Origin: Bacteroidetes bacterium ADurb.Bin145
Lineage (GTDB): Bacteria > Bacteroidota > Bacteroidia > Bacteroidales > VadinHA17
Length of the DNA: 64,000 nucleotides
Reading direction: 5' to 3'
NCBI GenBank assembly: GCA_002070505.1
Contig: MWDJ01000010.1
Location: 1-64,000, forward strand
Part shown: piece by piece, positions 9,711-20,900 of the stretch
Layout of the letters: every line of letters starts with the position of its first letter
Numbering within the stretch: position 1 is the first letter of the stretch
The notes under the pieces: model-generated
The model's input: only the letters and a program-made list of their open reading frames with translations
Database searches by the model: none
Told to the model about the DNA's origin: nothing
Program-made: the position numbers and the translations under genes

Positions 9711-9844
9711 TTTCTTTTTGTTCGTCCAAAAAGAAACGAACCAAAGAAAAAGGGCGCCGGAAAAGACAACCGGGTCTGTTTTTCGCCAATTGCGCAATGC
9801 CATTTCCCCCTCCAAAAAACAAAACCCGGTTCGCGCCTTTTCCG
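9711..9844. repeat. Double hairpin intergenic repeat
   Basis: The first hairpin pairs TTTCTTTTTGTTCGT (from 9711) with ACGAACCAAAGAAA (to about 9748). The second pairs GCGCCGGAAAAG..ACCGGGT (9754-9775) with ACCCGGT..GCGCCTTTTCCGG (9824-9844), extended inward by T-rich and A-rich strands. The style is that of a mobile or dispersed intergenic element and not of a single terminator. Confidence 0.7.
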
Positions 9845-9887
9845 GGTTAGCACTCGCGCACTCTAAAGATTTAGAATTACTGTAACG

Positions 9888-9923
9888 AGAAAAAAAGTCG
9901 TTTCAATAACGTATTGAGACGGC
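9888..9923 (-). terminator. Intrinsic terminator on the minus strand
   Basis: On the minus strand GCCGTCTCAAT and ATTGAAACGAC pair over 11 positions (two G:U) around a five-base loop and are followed by TTTTTTT. It could end the mqnC transcript 600 bases downstream or a separate small RNA. Confidence 0.65.
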
Positions 9924-10197
9924 CTCTCTTCAATACCTGGTTATTGTATGGACATACCCTATTCTAACCTTCCACTATGCTTTGAGTGAACGGTAATTAA
10001 CCCTGATACAAAGACCTGATAAGGGCTTAACGAAGCAGTCATGAAATGACTGAATATGAATAACCTCCGGTGTCAACCCTAATCTTTATACATATCTTTC
10101 TTAATTTTCTTCCCAAAGAAATTCTTAAGTACACTGTTTTCTGTTGAGGAGATCCCTCACTCGTTAATCCTTCGCAAACTCAGGATTTACTCGTTCG

Positions 10198-10331
10198 GGA
10201 TGACACGGTCTCCATGGGGATAAGGGGGAATGAGGCGAGGCGTTTTGATTCAAATTCAATTTCTTGTAACGACTTTCCAACAAAACGCCCCGCCTCATTC
10301 CCCCTATTCACCAAAAACACCGTGTCATTCC
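10198..10331. repeat. Long inverted repeat with about 50-base arms
   Basis: The left arm (10198-10247) and right arm (10281-10331) match in the outer 12 bases (around TGACACGGT) and in the inner 24 bases (AGGGGGAATGAGGCG then GGCGTTTTG, one difference), with a less conserved part between. The loop is 33 bases and AT-rich. GC content of the arms is far above that of the flanks. Confidence 0.85.
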
Positions 10332-10547
10332 GATCCCGATTCATCGGGAGAGGAACCCATCCCGACTTGTCGGGAAAGCTCACCGAAGGTAATCTTCAGC
10401 CTGTTACAGAAGTGAATTAACAGATGTGTATAAAGAGTAGGGGTATATATATTGATTTTTGAAGTCAAAGGTGATGCCCTGGATTTAAAGGTACCGGCTA
10501 CCTGAAGGTGAACAGGATGTCCTTCCCAATGATCTGTCGATGAAAAA

Positions 10548-11636
10548 TTAAACAGGTTCGTATTTCTGATTCCTTCTTACCGGAATAAAACCGGCTTCCC
10601 TGATCAACGCCTGCAGCTCATTGGCATCGAATCTGTTCTGTGAACCGGCAGCACTCACAACATTCTCTTCAATCATCACCGACCCTACATCATTCGCCCC
10701 TGAATGGAGCGACAGCATTCCAATTTCCTTCCCGACGGTAAGCACTGACGACTGAATATTATTTATGTTGTTGAGGATGATACGGCTGACGGCTATCAAT
10801 CTGAGGTAATCAGGTCCGCTGAAGCTGCTTTTAATATTGTGTTTTTCGCGCAATACAGTACCCTTATCCTGGAATGGCCAGGGTATAAAGGTTATGAATC
10901 CGTAATGCCCCTGAGGTCTTTCGTTCTGGATATCTCTTATCTTTATTAGATGTTCAATTCTTTCCTTCACGGTTTCTATATGCCCGTACATCATTGTGGC
11001 AGATGTAGGCAGATTTAGCTTGTGGGCGGTTCTCATCACTTCGGACCATTCATCGGCTGTTGCTTTTGCCGGTGAAAGGATGCGTCTTACACGGTCGGAA
11101 AGTATTTCGGCTCCGGCACCAGGCAAAGAATCCAGACCAGCAGATATAAGACTTGTAAGAATGTCGTGGTATGATTTATTTTCTTTTTTTGCAAGGAATA
11201 CTATCTCGGGAGGTCCCAGGGCATGAAGCTTCAGTGAGGGAAATAATTCCTTGAGAGTTTTAAAAAGTGTCATGTAAAAACCGAGATCAAGATCAGGGTT
11301 CATGCCACCCTGTAAAAGAAGCTGATCGCCTCCAAGTGAATATAACTCCCTGATTTTCCTGCTGTATTCTTCAAACGAGGTTATATACGCATCAGGTGAT
11401 CCTTTCTTCCTGCAAAAGTTGCAGAAGCTGCATTGTGAAAAACACACGTTTGTAATATTTACATTCCTGTCAATGATCCAGCCCACATTATTACCTGGCC
11501 GGTGTATCTGCCTGATCCTGTCAGCCAGGAATATCAGCTCAGCCAGGGGTGCATTGTTATACAGGTACTCACCCTCTTCAGTTTCAATCGGAAGCAGGTT
11601 ATAGGCTTTTTCAAATATTTGAGAAGGTATAGCCAT
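10548..11636 (-). CDS. mqnC: Cyclic dehypoxanthinyl futalosine synthase-like radical SAM protein
   Basis: A 362-residue radical SAM enzyme of the futalosine route to menaquinone. MqnC cyclises dehypoxanthine futalosine. The iron-sulfur motif CxxxCxxC is seen as CFSQCSFC near residues 66-73, after the family phrase NVNITNV. Further family-like segments are LLQGGMNPDL, GAGAEILSDRVRRI, TSATMMYGHIET and FIPWPFQ. These favour MqnC over the related MqnE (aminofutalosine synthase), although the two share much sequence, so the exact step is less certain than the pathway. The gene is divergent from pepA with 126 bases between the starts, and its 3' side faces the repeat-rich region. Confidence 0.85.
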   Translation of the reverse strand: MAIPSQIFEKAYNLLPIETEEGEYLYNNAPLAELIFLADRIRQIHRPGNNVGWIIDRNVNITNVCFSQCSFCNFCRKKGSPDAYITSFEEYSRKIRELYSLGGDQLLLQGGMNPDLDLGFYMTLFKTLKELFPSLKLHALGPPEIVFLAKKENKSYHDILTSLISAGLDSLPGAGAEILSDRVRRILSPAKATADEWSEVMRTAHKLNLPTSATMMYGHIETVKERIEHLIKIRDIQNERPQGHYGFITFIPWPFQDKGTVLREKHNIKSSFSGPDYLRLIAVSRIILNNINNIQSSVLTVGKEIGMLSLHSGANDVGSVMIEENVVSAAGSQNRFDANELQALIREAGFIPVRRNQKYEPV

Positions 11637-11762
11637 GCAAATATCAATAAATCAGGAATATATAAATAGAAATGTTTTGAGCACCATGTGTGTAAAGGTA
11701 ATGCTTTGAAGGAAAATCAATAAATAATTTGATTAACTTTGATGACTTAATTTCATTTTATA

Positions 11763-13226
11763 ATGATGAAACCTGAAATACTTAAAATAACTCAGATATC
11801 TCCTGACCAGTCGGTAGTGTGTATAATCGGTAAGGCGGAGATCCCTGAAATGCTGAAGCTCACAAAAACTGAAAAGGAATATGCTTTAGGCCAGCTTAAA
11901 GCTGACGAGGAATATGTTTTCATCAATTCATATTTCAAATGCACGTATATAGTAAAGGTAAAAGATGAAAAAAGCCATTTCAGAACACGTGAAGAATTGA
12001 GAAAAACGGCTTCAGGACTTAAAAAACTGATAAAGTCAAATAATCATTCAGAGCTCGTCATTACCTCATATAAAGCCTATAAAGAAGCAGTTGAGGATTT
12101 TACAGAAGGGTTGATACTGGGGATGTACGTTTTTGATAAATACAAAACAAAAACTGATAAGGCCGATGAGAAAAAATCTTATCCTTCAAAGTTACTGCTT
12201 CTAGATGGAATTACTAAGGCTGAGGTCAAATGGCTTACTGATCTTACCGATGCCGTATATTTTACCCGTGACCTGATAAATGAGCCGGTAAATGTTCTGA
12301 ATGCCGGGGCTCTTGCTTCTGAAGTTGAGAAAATAGGGAGGAAAGGCGGATTTAAAGTAGATGTTCTCAGAAAAGGTAAGATAGAAGCACTTAAGATGGG
12401 CGGGTTGCTGGCTGTGAATAAAGGAAGCGTTGATCCACCGGTATTCTGCATTCTTGAGTGGAACCCGGCGAACAAGCTTAATAAAAAGCCAATTGTGCTG
12501 GTTGGTAAAGGAATTGTTTATGATACAGGCGGGCTAAATATTAAGACCGACAATTATATGGCCCTGATGAAAGGTGATATGGCCGGAGCTGCTGCAGTGA
12601 CCGGAGTATTCTATACTGCAGCAAAAAACAAGATCCCCTTGCATATTATGGGATTTCTGCCGGTTACCGATAATCGCCCCGGCGGAAATGCTTACACCCA
12701 GGGTGACATTTTAACAATGCATAACGGGATGACCGTTGAAATAGGGAATACAGATGCTGAAGGCCGCCTCATTCTGGCAGATGCAATCAGTTATGCTTCA
12801 AGGTACAAGCCGGAATTAATAATCAATATAGCCACATTAACCGGCTCAGCAGCTTCAACTTTCAGTAATCAGGCAATTGCAATGATGACAAATGCCGACA
12901 GGAAGTATATTTCTCTTCTTGAAGAATGTGGGCACAATGTCCATGAAAGAGTTGCTGAATTACCTTTCTGGGATGATTATGCCGAAATGATCAAATCGGA
13001 ATTTGCTGATGTCAGGAATATTGGAGGTCGCGAAGCCGGTGCCATTACAGCCGGTAAATTCCTGGAAAAATTTACAGCTTTCCCTCTTATCCACCTTGAT
13101 ATAGCAGGGACGGGGCTGCTTAAAAAGGATGATCATTACCGTCTGAAGGACGGTCCCGCATCAGGGCTGAGGCTCCTGGCAGCTTTTCTTAAGAAATATG
13201 CAGAAAATTATAATAAATTGAATTAA
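11763..13226 (+). CDS. pepA: Leucyl aminopeptidase (M17 family)
   Basis: A cytoplasmic zinc or manganese aminopeptidase that removes N-terminal residues from peptides, 487 residues. The C-terminal catalytic domain (about residues 170-480) shows the metal-binding lysine and aspartate in VGKGIVYDTGGLNIK, the second aspartate in MKGDMAGAA, and the family signature NTDAEGRL. The N-terminal domain is divergent, as usual. Two adjacent ATG codons (11763 and 11766) could start it. A possible -7 box TAACTTTG lies at 11734-11741. It is followed by pdxA after 7 bases, so pepA-pdxA-ruvA-sprA may form one transcript. Confidence 0.95.
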   Translation: MMKPEILKITQISPDQSVVCIIGKAEIPEMLKLTKTEKEYALGQLKADEEYVFINSYFKCTYIVKVKDEKSHFRTREELRKTASGLKKLIKSNNHSELVITSYKAYKEAVEDFTEGLILGMYVFDKYKTKTDKADEKKSYPSKLLLLDGITKAEVKWLTDLTDAVYFTRDLINEPVNVLNAGALASEVEKIGRKGGFKVDVLRKGKIEALKMGGLLAVNKGSVDPPVFCILEWNPANKLNKKPIVLVGKGIVYDTGGLNIKTDNYMALMKGDMAGAAAVTGVFYTAAKNKIPLHIMGFLPVTDNRPGGNAYTQGDILTMHNGMTVEIGNTDAEGRLILADAISYASRYKPELIINIATLTGSAASTFSNQAIAMMTNADRKYISLLEECGHNVHERVAELPFWDDYAEMIKSEFADVRNIGGREAGAITAGKFLEKFTAFPLIHLDIAGTGLLKKDDHYRLKDGPASGLRLLAAFLKKYAENYNKLN

Positions 13227-13233
13227 TAAAAAT

Positions 13234-14340
13234 ATGGATAGGAAACCGATATTAGCCGGCATATCACAAGGTGATATCAATGGGATTGGTTATGAGGTAA
13301 TTCTTAAAGCTCTTAATGATCCTTTGATGAATGATATCTGTGTACCTGTAGTATACGGTTCACCAAAGGTTGCAGCTTACCATCGGAAAGCTCTGAATAT
13401 CAACAATTTCAGTTTCAATAACATAAGGACAGCTGATGAAGCCAACATTAGAAAGGCAAATATGATAAACTGTCTGGATGATAATGTAAGAGTTGAACTG
13501 GGAAAGTCCACGCCTCAGGGAGGAGAAGCTGCTTTCATTTCCCTTGAGAGAGCTCTGGAAGATCTCCGGGCAGGTAAGATCAATGTACTGATAACTGCTC
13601 CGATCGATAAGAAGAATATTCAATCGGAAAAATTCAATTTCAGAGGGCACACCGATTATCTTAAAGTCAAAACCGGAGTGGATGAAGTACTTATGTTCAT
13701 GATAAGTGAGAATATGAGGATAGGTTTCGTGACCGATCATGTTCCTTTAAGGAAAGTTCCGGAATTAATTACAATTGATTCGCTTCTTAAAAAAATAAGA
13801 CTGATGAACCAGTCTCTAATAATTGATTTCGGGATCCGCAAGCCGCAGATAGCAGTACTTGGTCTGAATCCTCATGCAGGAGAAGAAACTCTGCTTGGGG
13901 CTGAGGAAACTGAAGTGATAATCCCTGCAATAAGTAAGGCTGAGAAGGAGGGGATCATGGTCTTCGGTCCTTTCCCTTCCGATGGTTTTTTTGGTGCAGG
14001 TTCATTTACAAAATTTGACGGCATTATTTCAATGTATCACGATCAGGGGCTTGCACCGTTTAAAGCACTATCTTTTGATTCGGGAGTAAATTTCACTGCC
14101 GGATTACCTTTTGTGAGAACGTCACCAGTTCATGGTACTGCGTTCTCAATAGCCGGGAAAGGTGAAGCATCTGAAAACTCATTCCGACAGGCAATATACC
14201 TGGCCTGCAGTATTTACAGGAACAGACTGTTGCATGCCGAAATAATGAAAAATCCTCTTAAACATCAGGATATTGAAATTCATTCGGACAAAATCGATGA
14301 ACTACCCCCTGACATGGGAAATACTGAACAACATTTATGA
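13234..14340 (+). CDS. pdxA: 4-hydroxythreonine-4-phosphate dehydrogenase
   Basis: Oxidises 4-phosphohydroxy-L-threonine with NAD in the DXP-dependent route to pyridoxal 5'-phosphate. The 368-residue protein has the N-terminal motif GDINGIGYEVILKAL, a metal-binding histidine in the segment FRGHTDYL, and the C-terminal signature MYHDQGLAPFK followed by GLPFVRTSPVHGTAFSIAGK, with metal and substrate ligands. It lies 7 bases after pepA, and its stop overlaps the ruvA start by four bases. The C-terminal tail after residue 350 is variable. Confidence 0.96.
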   Translation: MDRKPILAGISQGDINGIGYEVILKALNDPLMNDICVPVVYGSPKVAAYHRKALNINNFSFNNIRTADEANIRKANMINCLDDNVRVELGKSTPQGGEAAFISLERALEDLRAGKINVLITAPIDKKNIQSEKFNFRGHTDYLKVKTGVDEVLMFMISENMRIGFVTDHVPLRKVPELITIDSLLKKIRLMNQSLIIDFGIRKPQIAVLGLNPHAGEETLLGAEETEVIIPAISKAEKEGIMVFGPFPSDGFFGAGSFTKFDGIISMYHDQGLAPFKALSFDSGVNFTAGLPFVRTSPVHGTAFSIAGKGEASENSFRQAIYLACSIYRNRLLHAEIMKNPLKHQDIEIHSDKIDELPPDMGNTEQHL

Positions 14341-14918
14341 TTGATTATATTAAGGGCACAATTACACAGATTACTCCGGCATTTATAATTATTGAAACCG
14401 GAAATGTGGGATATTTTATCAATATTTCCCTGAATACTTTCGCAAAACTTGATGGAAAGGCAGAGTATAAGGTTCTTGTACATGAGGTAATAAGGGAGGA
14501 CAGTCATCAGCTTTTCGGTTTTGCTGACAAAGAGGAAAGAGAGATATTCAGATCGCTACTTTCAGTCTCAGGAATTGGAGCAAGTACTGCAAGGATGATG
14601 CTTTCTTCTCTCACACCTTCTGAAATTGAACAGGCAATAATCAGGGCAGATGTCAATATTCTGAAAAGTGTGAAGGGGATAGGTTTAAAAAGTGCACAAA
14701 GGATAATAGTTGATCTCAAAGACAAGTTGGGCAAACAGGCCGGAACCGGTGAAATATTTGCATTTTCAGACAATACAAACCGCGACGAGGCGTTATCAGC
14801 ATTAGTGATGCTTGGGTTTGCTAAAAGCGCTGTCATGAAAGTCCTTGACAAAATTATCAGGGAGGAAAAAAACCTGACCGTTGAGGAAATGATCAGGAGA
14901 GCGCTTAAGAACTTGTAA
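14337..14918 (+). CDS. ruvA: Holliday junction branch migration protein RuvA
   Basis: Binds four-way junctions and loads the RuvB motor for branch migration in recombination repair. The 193-residue protein has the usual three domains: an N-terminal OB fold (about 1-62), tandem helix-hairpin-helix motifs (ISGIGASTARMML near 78-90 and VKGIGLKSAQRI near 113-124), and a small C-terminal domain (about 145-193) that contacts RuvB. It overlaps pdxA by four bases (ATGA) and is followed by sprA after 18 bases; ruvA-sprA-gcvH adjacency is a recognised Bacteroidetes arrangement. Confidence 0.96.
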   Translation: MIDYIKGTITQITPAFIIIETGNVGYFINISLNTFAKLDGKAEYKVLVHEVIREDSHQLFGFADKEEREIFRSLLSVSGIGASTARMMLSSLTPSEIEQAIIRADVNILKSVKGIGLKSAQRIIVDLKDKLGKQAGTGEIFAFSDNTNRDEALSALVMLGFAKSAVMKVLDKIIREEKNLTVEEMIRRALKNL

Positions 14919-14936
14919 TACAGAATATAAGCCGGA

Positions 14937-17900
14937 TTGGGATCAGAGAAATCAAATAGAAGTTTTCTGGTAATTCTTATTTTTACACTTTGCATTTCCT
15001 TATTAATAATTCCCGGAGAAGCAAGAGGACAGGTCCCTGCTAAATCTTCTAACGACACAACCCAGAAATCCATATTAAAATTACAGGATGTCTCAGGAAA
15101 TCCATGGATGACAACTCCAAAAGCTCCATTGTTCCTTAATAATCCCTCCAATATCAAGTATTCTGCTGTTTATGATGCTCAAAAGAACGAATATATCATT
15201 TATCAGAAAGTAGGGCCATTTGATTACCGGACTCCTGTGCATATGAGCCCCGAGGAATTCCGTAAATATGAATACAGGAGGGCAATGGACGAATACTGGC
15301 AGTCAAGGTTAGCAGGTAAGGAATCCAGTTTCAGATCGACTCTGATCCCTCAGATAGAAATAGGCGGTGAGACATTCGATAAAATCTTTGGCAGCAATAT
15401 TATCAATATCATACCCCAGGGTTCGGCCGAACTCATATTTGGCATAAATATCTCAAGGACAGAAAACCCGACTCTGTCAGAGAAACTGAGGACAATCCCT
15501 ACTTTCGATTTTAAGGAAAAGATACAGATGAATGTCACCGGTACAATCGGTGATAAAATGGAACTGGGCATTAATTACAACACCGATGCCATGTTTGAAT
15601 TTGAAAACAGAACAAAGCTTCAATATTCGGGAAAAGAGGATGAGATTCTTAAGAAAGTTGAAGCCGGTGATGTAACCCTTCCTCTGACCGGGACACTGAT
15701 AACGGGCAGTTACAGCCTTTTCGGGCTTAAGACCGAAATGCAGTTCGGAAAGCTGACAGTCACATCAGTGCTCTCACAACAAAAAGGCGAGACTTCAGTG
15801 ATCAATACCTCTGGAGGAGCTCAGCAGACTGAATTTGAGATTTATGCAGATGATTACGAAGCTAACAGGCACTTTTTCCTTTCCCAGTTTTTCAGGGACA
15901 TTTATGACGGGTCACTAAAAAATCTCCCGACTATCAGCTCTGGTGTGAACATTGAAAGGATCGAAATCTGGATTACAAATAAAACCAGCAGTTACGAGCA
16001 GGCCAGGAATATTGTTGCATTCACCGATCTGGCTGAAAACAGTAGTCATATATTCAATACTATTCCTGAGTTCCAGCCAGCTCCGGGTGCTGTAAGATAT
16101 CCTGATAATAACACTAACAAGCTTTACGGGCAAGTCCTGTCAACGTATTCAGCAATGAGGAATGTCGATCAGGTGACAAATGTTTTCAATCCGTTGTATC
16201 CTTCCTTCCAGATAGGCCGGGATTATGAGAAGATCGAAAATGCAAGAAAACTCAATGAACGTGAATACACTGTCAACAGGCAGCTGGGCTATATTTCACT
16301 GAACACAGCACTTAACACGGATGAAGTTCTGGCTGTTGCCTATGAGTATACCCTTAATGGTCAGGTCTATAAAGTGGGAGAATTTTCTTCTGATGGTATC
16401 GATGCTCCGCAAACCCTGGTTCTCAAGCTTCTGAAAGGCACTACCCTCAGTCCGAAATTCCCCACTTGGGACCTGATGATGAAAAACATATACTCGCTCG
16501 GATCAGGAAAACTTGAAAGCAACAATTTCCAGCTGAATATACTTTATGAGGATGATAAAACCGGTAATTCAATCAATTACATCCCGGAAGGTAAACTGGC
16601 TGACAAAATCCTTCTCCAGGTAACGGGGCTGGATAATCTGAATTCACAAAGAGATTGGGTTTCAGATGGTTATTTTGATTTTATAGAGGGAGTTACAGTT
16701 AACATGGACAGGGGGAAGATTATCTTCCCTGTCATAGAGCCTTTTGGAAATCATTTGCGTAAGCAGATCGGGAATGACCTGATAGCAGACAAGTATGTTT
16801 TTCAGGAGCTCTACGACTCGACCCGGACAGTAGCACGACAAATGGCTGAAAAAAACAAGTTCAAAATGTCCGGACAGTATTCCTCCAAAGCGAGTTCGGA
16901 GATCAGACTTAACGCTGCTAATATCCCTGCAGGATCCGTTAAGGTTACTGCAGGAGGGGTTACTCTTACCGAAAATGTCGATTATACTGTTGATTACAAT
17001 CTTGGAACAGTAACAATAATCAATTCATCATTACTTGAATCCGAAACAGCCATTCAGGTATCACTGGAAAGCAATCAGTATTTCGGATTTCAGACAAAAA
17101 CACTTCTTGGCACACATCTCGATTACAAGTTCTCCAACAATTTTAATATAGGAGGTACGATATTACATCTTAATGAACGACCTTATACTCAAAAGGTCAA
17201 TTACGGGGAAGAACCGATCTCAAATACAATATGGGGGCTTAACACATCTTACAAGACCCAGTCGCAGGTTCTCACCAATATCATTGATAAAATTCCGCTT
17301 CTTGAGACAAAAACCCCTTCAGCGATATCATTTTTCGGCGAATTCGCCCAGCTTGTTCCGGGACATTCAAAAGCTATTTCCAATTCAGGGAACTCGTATA
17401 TCGATGACTTTGAGTCAAGTGAGATCCCTCTTGATCTGAAATCATTTAACTCCTGGACACTTTCAAGTATTCCCCGCGGCCAGGATATGTTATTCCCTGA
17501 AGCCAATTTAAATAATAACATTACAAGCGGTTTTAACAGGGCAAAGCTGGCATGGTACGTCATCGACCCGCTATTCCTGAGGAACGGAGCCTCAACTCCT
17601 GAGCACATCAAGGCAAATCCCAATGAACAGTCAAGCCATTTTGTCAGGGAAGTATATGAGAATGAGATCTTCCCGAATAAAGAGAGTACGACCGGAATTC
17701 CTACAACCATATCAGTACTCAACCTGGCATATTATCCTGATGAAAAAGGTCCTTACAATTATGATACTGATCCGGGGCCATATTCAAGAGGGATGAATTC
17801 AGACGGAAAACTGAATGATCCTGAATCAAGGTGGGGAGGTTTTATGAGGGAGGTACTGACAAGTGATTTTGAGACAGCCAATGTACAGTACATAGAATTC

Positions 17901-20900
17901 TGGATGATGGACCCGTTTGTTGAGAAACCGGGGCATAAGGGGGGAGATCTGTATTTTAATCTCGGTAATGTATCTGAAGACATTTTAAAGGATTCAAGAA
18001 AAAGTTTTGAGAACGGGCTTCCAGGATCTGCAAATGTTATTAACGTTGATACAACAGCCTGGGGAAGGGTGCCAACTGTCCAGAGTGTTGTAAATGCATT
18101 TGACAATGCTTCAGAATCAAGAAAATACCAGGATGTCGGTCTCGATGGCCTTGGGAACGTAGACGAACAATCATTTTTCAATAACTACCTCCAGCGTTCA
18201 CTTCTTTTAACAAGTAATGAAGCCTATCAGAATATTCTGAAAGATCCCTCAAGTGATGATTTTCATTACTCAAGAGGTTCAGATTACGATTTTGAGCAAA
18301 AAAGTATTCTTGAGAGATACAAGAAATATAACGGTCCGGATGGCAACTCCCCAACTTCGGAAATGTCGCAGGAATCATACCCCACTTCAGGGTCTACGAT
18401 ACCGGATATGGAAGATGTGAACCGTGACAATACACTTAATGAAACCGAAAGTTATTATCAGTACAGAGTAAGTCTAAGGCCTTCAGACATGAAGGTCGGA
18501 TCAAATTATATTGTTGATGAAATTGAGCATGAAGTGACATTTCCCAACGATGTAACCTCAAAAGTGAAATGGTTCCAGTTCAAGATCCCGATAACTGAGT
18601 ACGAGAAAACCGTAGGTACAATAAGTGATTTTAAATCAATACGTTTCATGAGGGTTTTCCTTAAAAATTTCAATGAGCCGGTAATAATGCGTTTTGCAGA
18701 GCTTAACCTGGTGAGAGCAGAATGGAGGAAATACAACATTGCCTTTATGGAGGGGGGAGAAAGGATTACAATCCCGGAAGTAAATGATGGCACATTCGAA
18801 ATTAGTTCAGTAAGCATTGAGGAAAATGCAGGTAAAATTCCTGTCAATTACGTTCTTCCTCCCGGATTTAACAGGATAGTCGATCCTTCCAACCCTCAGC
18901 TCAGACAGCTGAACGAACAGTCGATGGTTATGAAGATTCAGGACCTTGAAGACGGAGATGCCAGGGCTGCCTATAAGAATGTAAATCTTGACATGCGTCA
19001 GTACAGGCGCCTCAGAATGGAAGTCCATGCCGAAGCATTGATAGGAGAGCCTCTTTACAATGATGAACTTACAGCGTTCATCAGGATAGGTACAGATTAT
19101 AAAAGCAATTTCTATGAATATGAGGTGCCTTTAAAGCTTACCGCTCCCGGTGAGTATGATAACAACTCTGAGGAATCCCGTACTCTTGTCTGGCCTGAAG
19201 AGAACCAGTTCAATATAGATCTTACGATACTCCAGGAGGCCAAGAAAGAAAGAAACCGCAGAATGCAGGAAGAAGGTTCCTCGCTGAGTCCGACTGATGT
19301 TTTTGCATTTTCTGACGGAACCAACAAGGTCTATATATCAGGTAATCCCAATCTGAGCAACGTCAAGGTCATTATGGTAGGGGTACGTAATCCTATCAAG
19401 ACCCGGGATCCGGGAAAGGATGACGGTTTCCCCAAATCTGGTGAAGTATGGGTCAATGAACTCAGGTTAAGTGATTTTATTGAAGATGGAGGATGGGCAG
19501 CAAATGCTCATTTACAGGCAAGGCTGGCAGATCTTGGCAGTATCGATCTTGTAGGCCAGGCAAGTACTCCCGGGTGGGGGAGCATTGAGAAAAGTGTCAA
19601 TGAAAGGAGTAAAGAGCAATTCACTCAATATGACCTGTCATCAACTCTTGAACTTGGTAAGTTCTTCCCTGAAAAGACAGGAGTGAGACTTCCGGTCTAT
19701 CTTGGTTTTTCTGAATCCAGAATAAAGCCGCAATATAATCCTCTTGATCCCGACATACTTCTTTCTGATGCACTTGACGAAGCCGCAACAAATGCAGAAA
19801 AGGATTCAATAAAATCAATTGCAGAAGATTATACACGAAGGAAAACAGTAACGGTAAGCAATGCAGGACTTACAAAAAAGGGAGAAAAGTCACATCCCTG
19901 GGACGTGTCAAATTTAAGTGTCAACTATGCATATAATGAAGTAACACACAGTAATACAAAAACTGAAATTGATGTTGAAAAAAACCATAAGGCGAGCCTA
20001 AACTATAATTATAACGGTACTCCTGCAAATATTGCCCCGTTTAAAAATGTAAAGTTCCTCAATGCTCCGGTCTTCAGGATAATTAAGGATTTCAACTTCT
20101 ATATCTTTCCAAAAAGCATCACTATCAGGAATGACCTGTCACGCTATTATAATGAGATCAAAACGCGTAACATCAATAATCCGAATCTCAGAATAATGCC
20201 GACCTTCAAGAAGGATTTTGAATGGAGCCGGATCTTTGATGTGAAATATGACCTGACAAGGCAGTTGAAAATAGATTTTACAGCAACAAATATTGCTCGT
20301 ATTGATGAGCCTGAAGGAGGCGTAGACAGGGACCGGTATAAAAGTGAGTTTGAGACATGGCGGGATTCTGTTCTGACAAACCTGAGGAACTTCGGGCGTA
20401 CAACAAGTTATAATCATTTCATTAATGTAAACTATAATCTGCCGATAAATAAGCTTCCCCTTCTCTCATGGCTCAGCTCAACAGCTAGATATGGCGCAGA
20501 TTATACCTGGCTGGCCGGAGCAATTTACCCTGACAGTATGAATATCAACCTGGGGAATTCGATTCGGAATCACAGTGAACTTTCTCTGACTGCCATGGCA
20601 AATCTATCGGCTATTTATTCAAAATCGAAATTCCTTAAGAAAATTGAAAATAATACAAGGCCGGATGCGACACAAAGAATGAAACCGGAGTTACGGACAG
20701 TCACTTATACCCGGGAGAATGTTAATTTAAGGCCCGATGTCGTGAGATCAGTTGTACATAACCTGCGGACAAAAGATGTCAAAATCAGGGTTACAAAAAA
20801 ATCAGGAGAGGAGGTGAAAGGTAAACTGGATATAATAAGTGAGAACAGGGTCAATTTCATACCATCAGAACAGGTTGACGGGACCACAATAATTATAGAG

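Larger units (their letters stand above)
9643..10547. other. 905-bp repeat-rich intergenic region
   Basis: No gene is supported. Frames at 9584-9853, 9611-9850 and 10180-10420 read through inverted repeats and have no protein-like features. Contents in order: the tatA terminator; a hairpin at 9711-9750; a long imperfect inverted repeat at 9753-9844; a minus-strand terminator at 9888-9923; a small perfect hairpin at 10036-10052 (CAGTCAT-GAA-ATGACTG); a very long inverted repeat at 10198-10331; and two short palindromes after it (CCCGAT-TC-ATCGGG near 10334-10347 and CCCGAC-TT-GTCGGG near 10363-10376). The stretch 9924-10190 shows little else. Confidence 0.8.

Noticed and set aside
9584-9853. 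Overlapping open frames on both strands after tatA
   Set aside because: They read the tatA terminator and inverted repeats; composition follows the repeats, not a protein.
10180-10420. Open frames on both strands in the long inverted repeat
   Set aside because: Symmetric frames are expected in an inverted repeat; no start context or family features.
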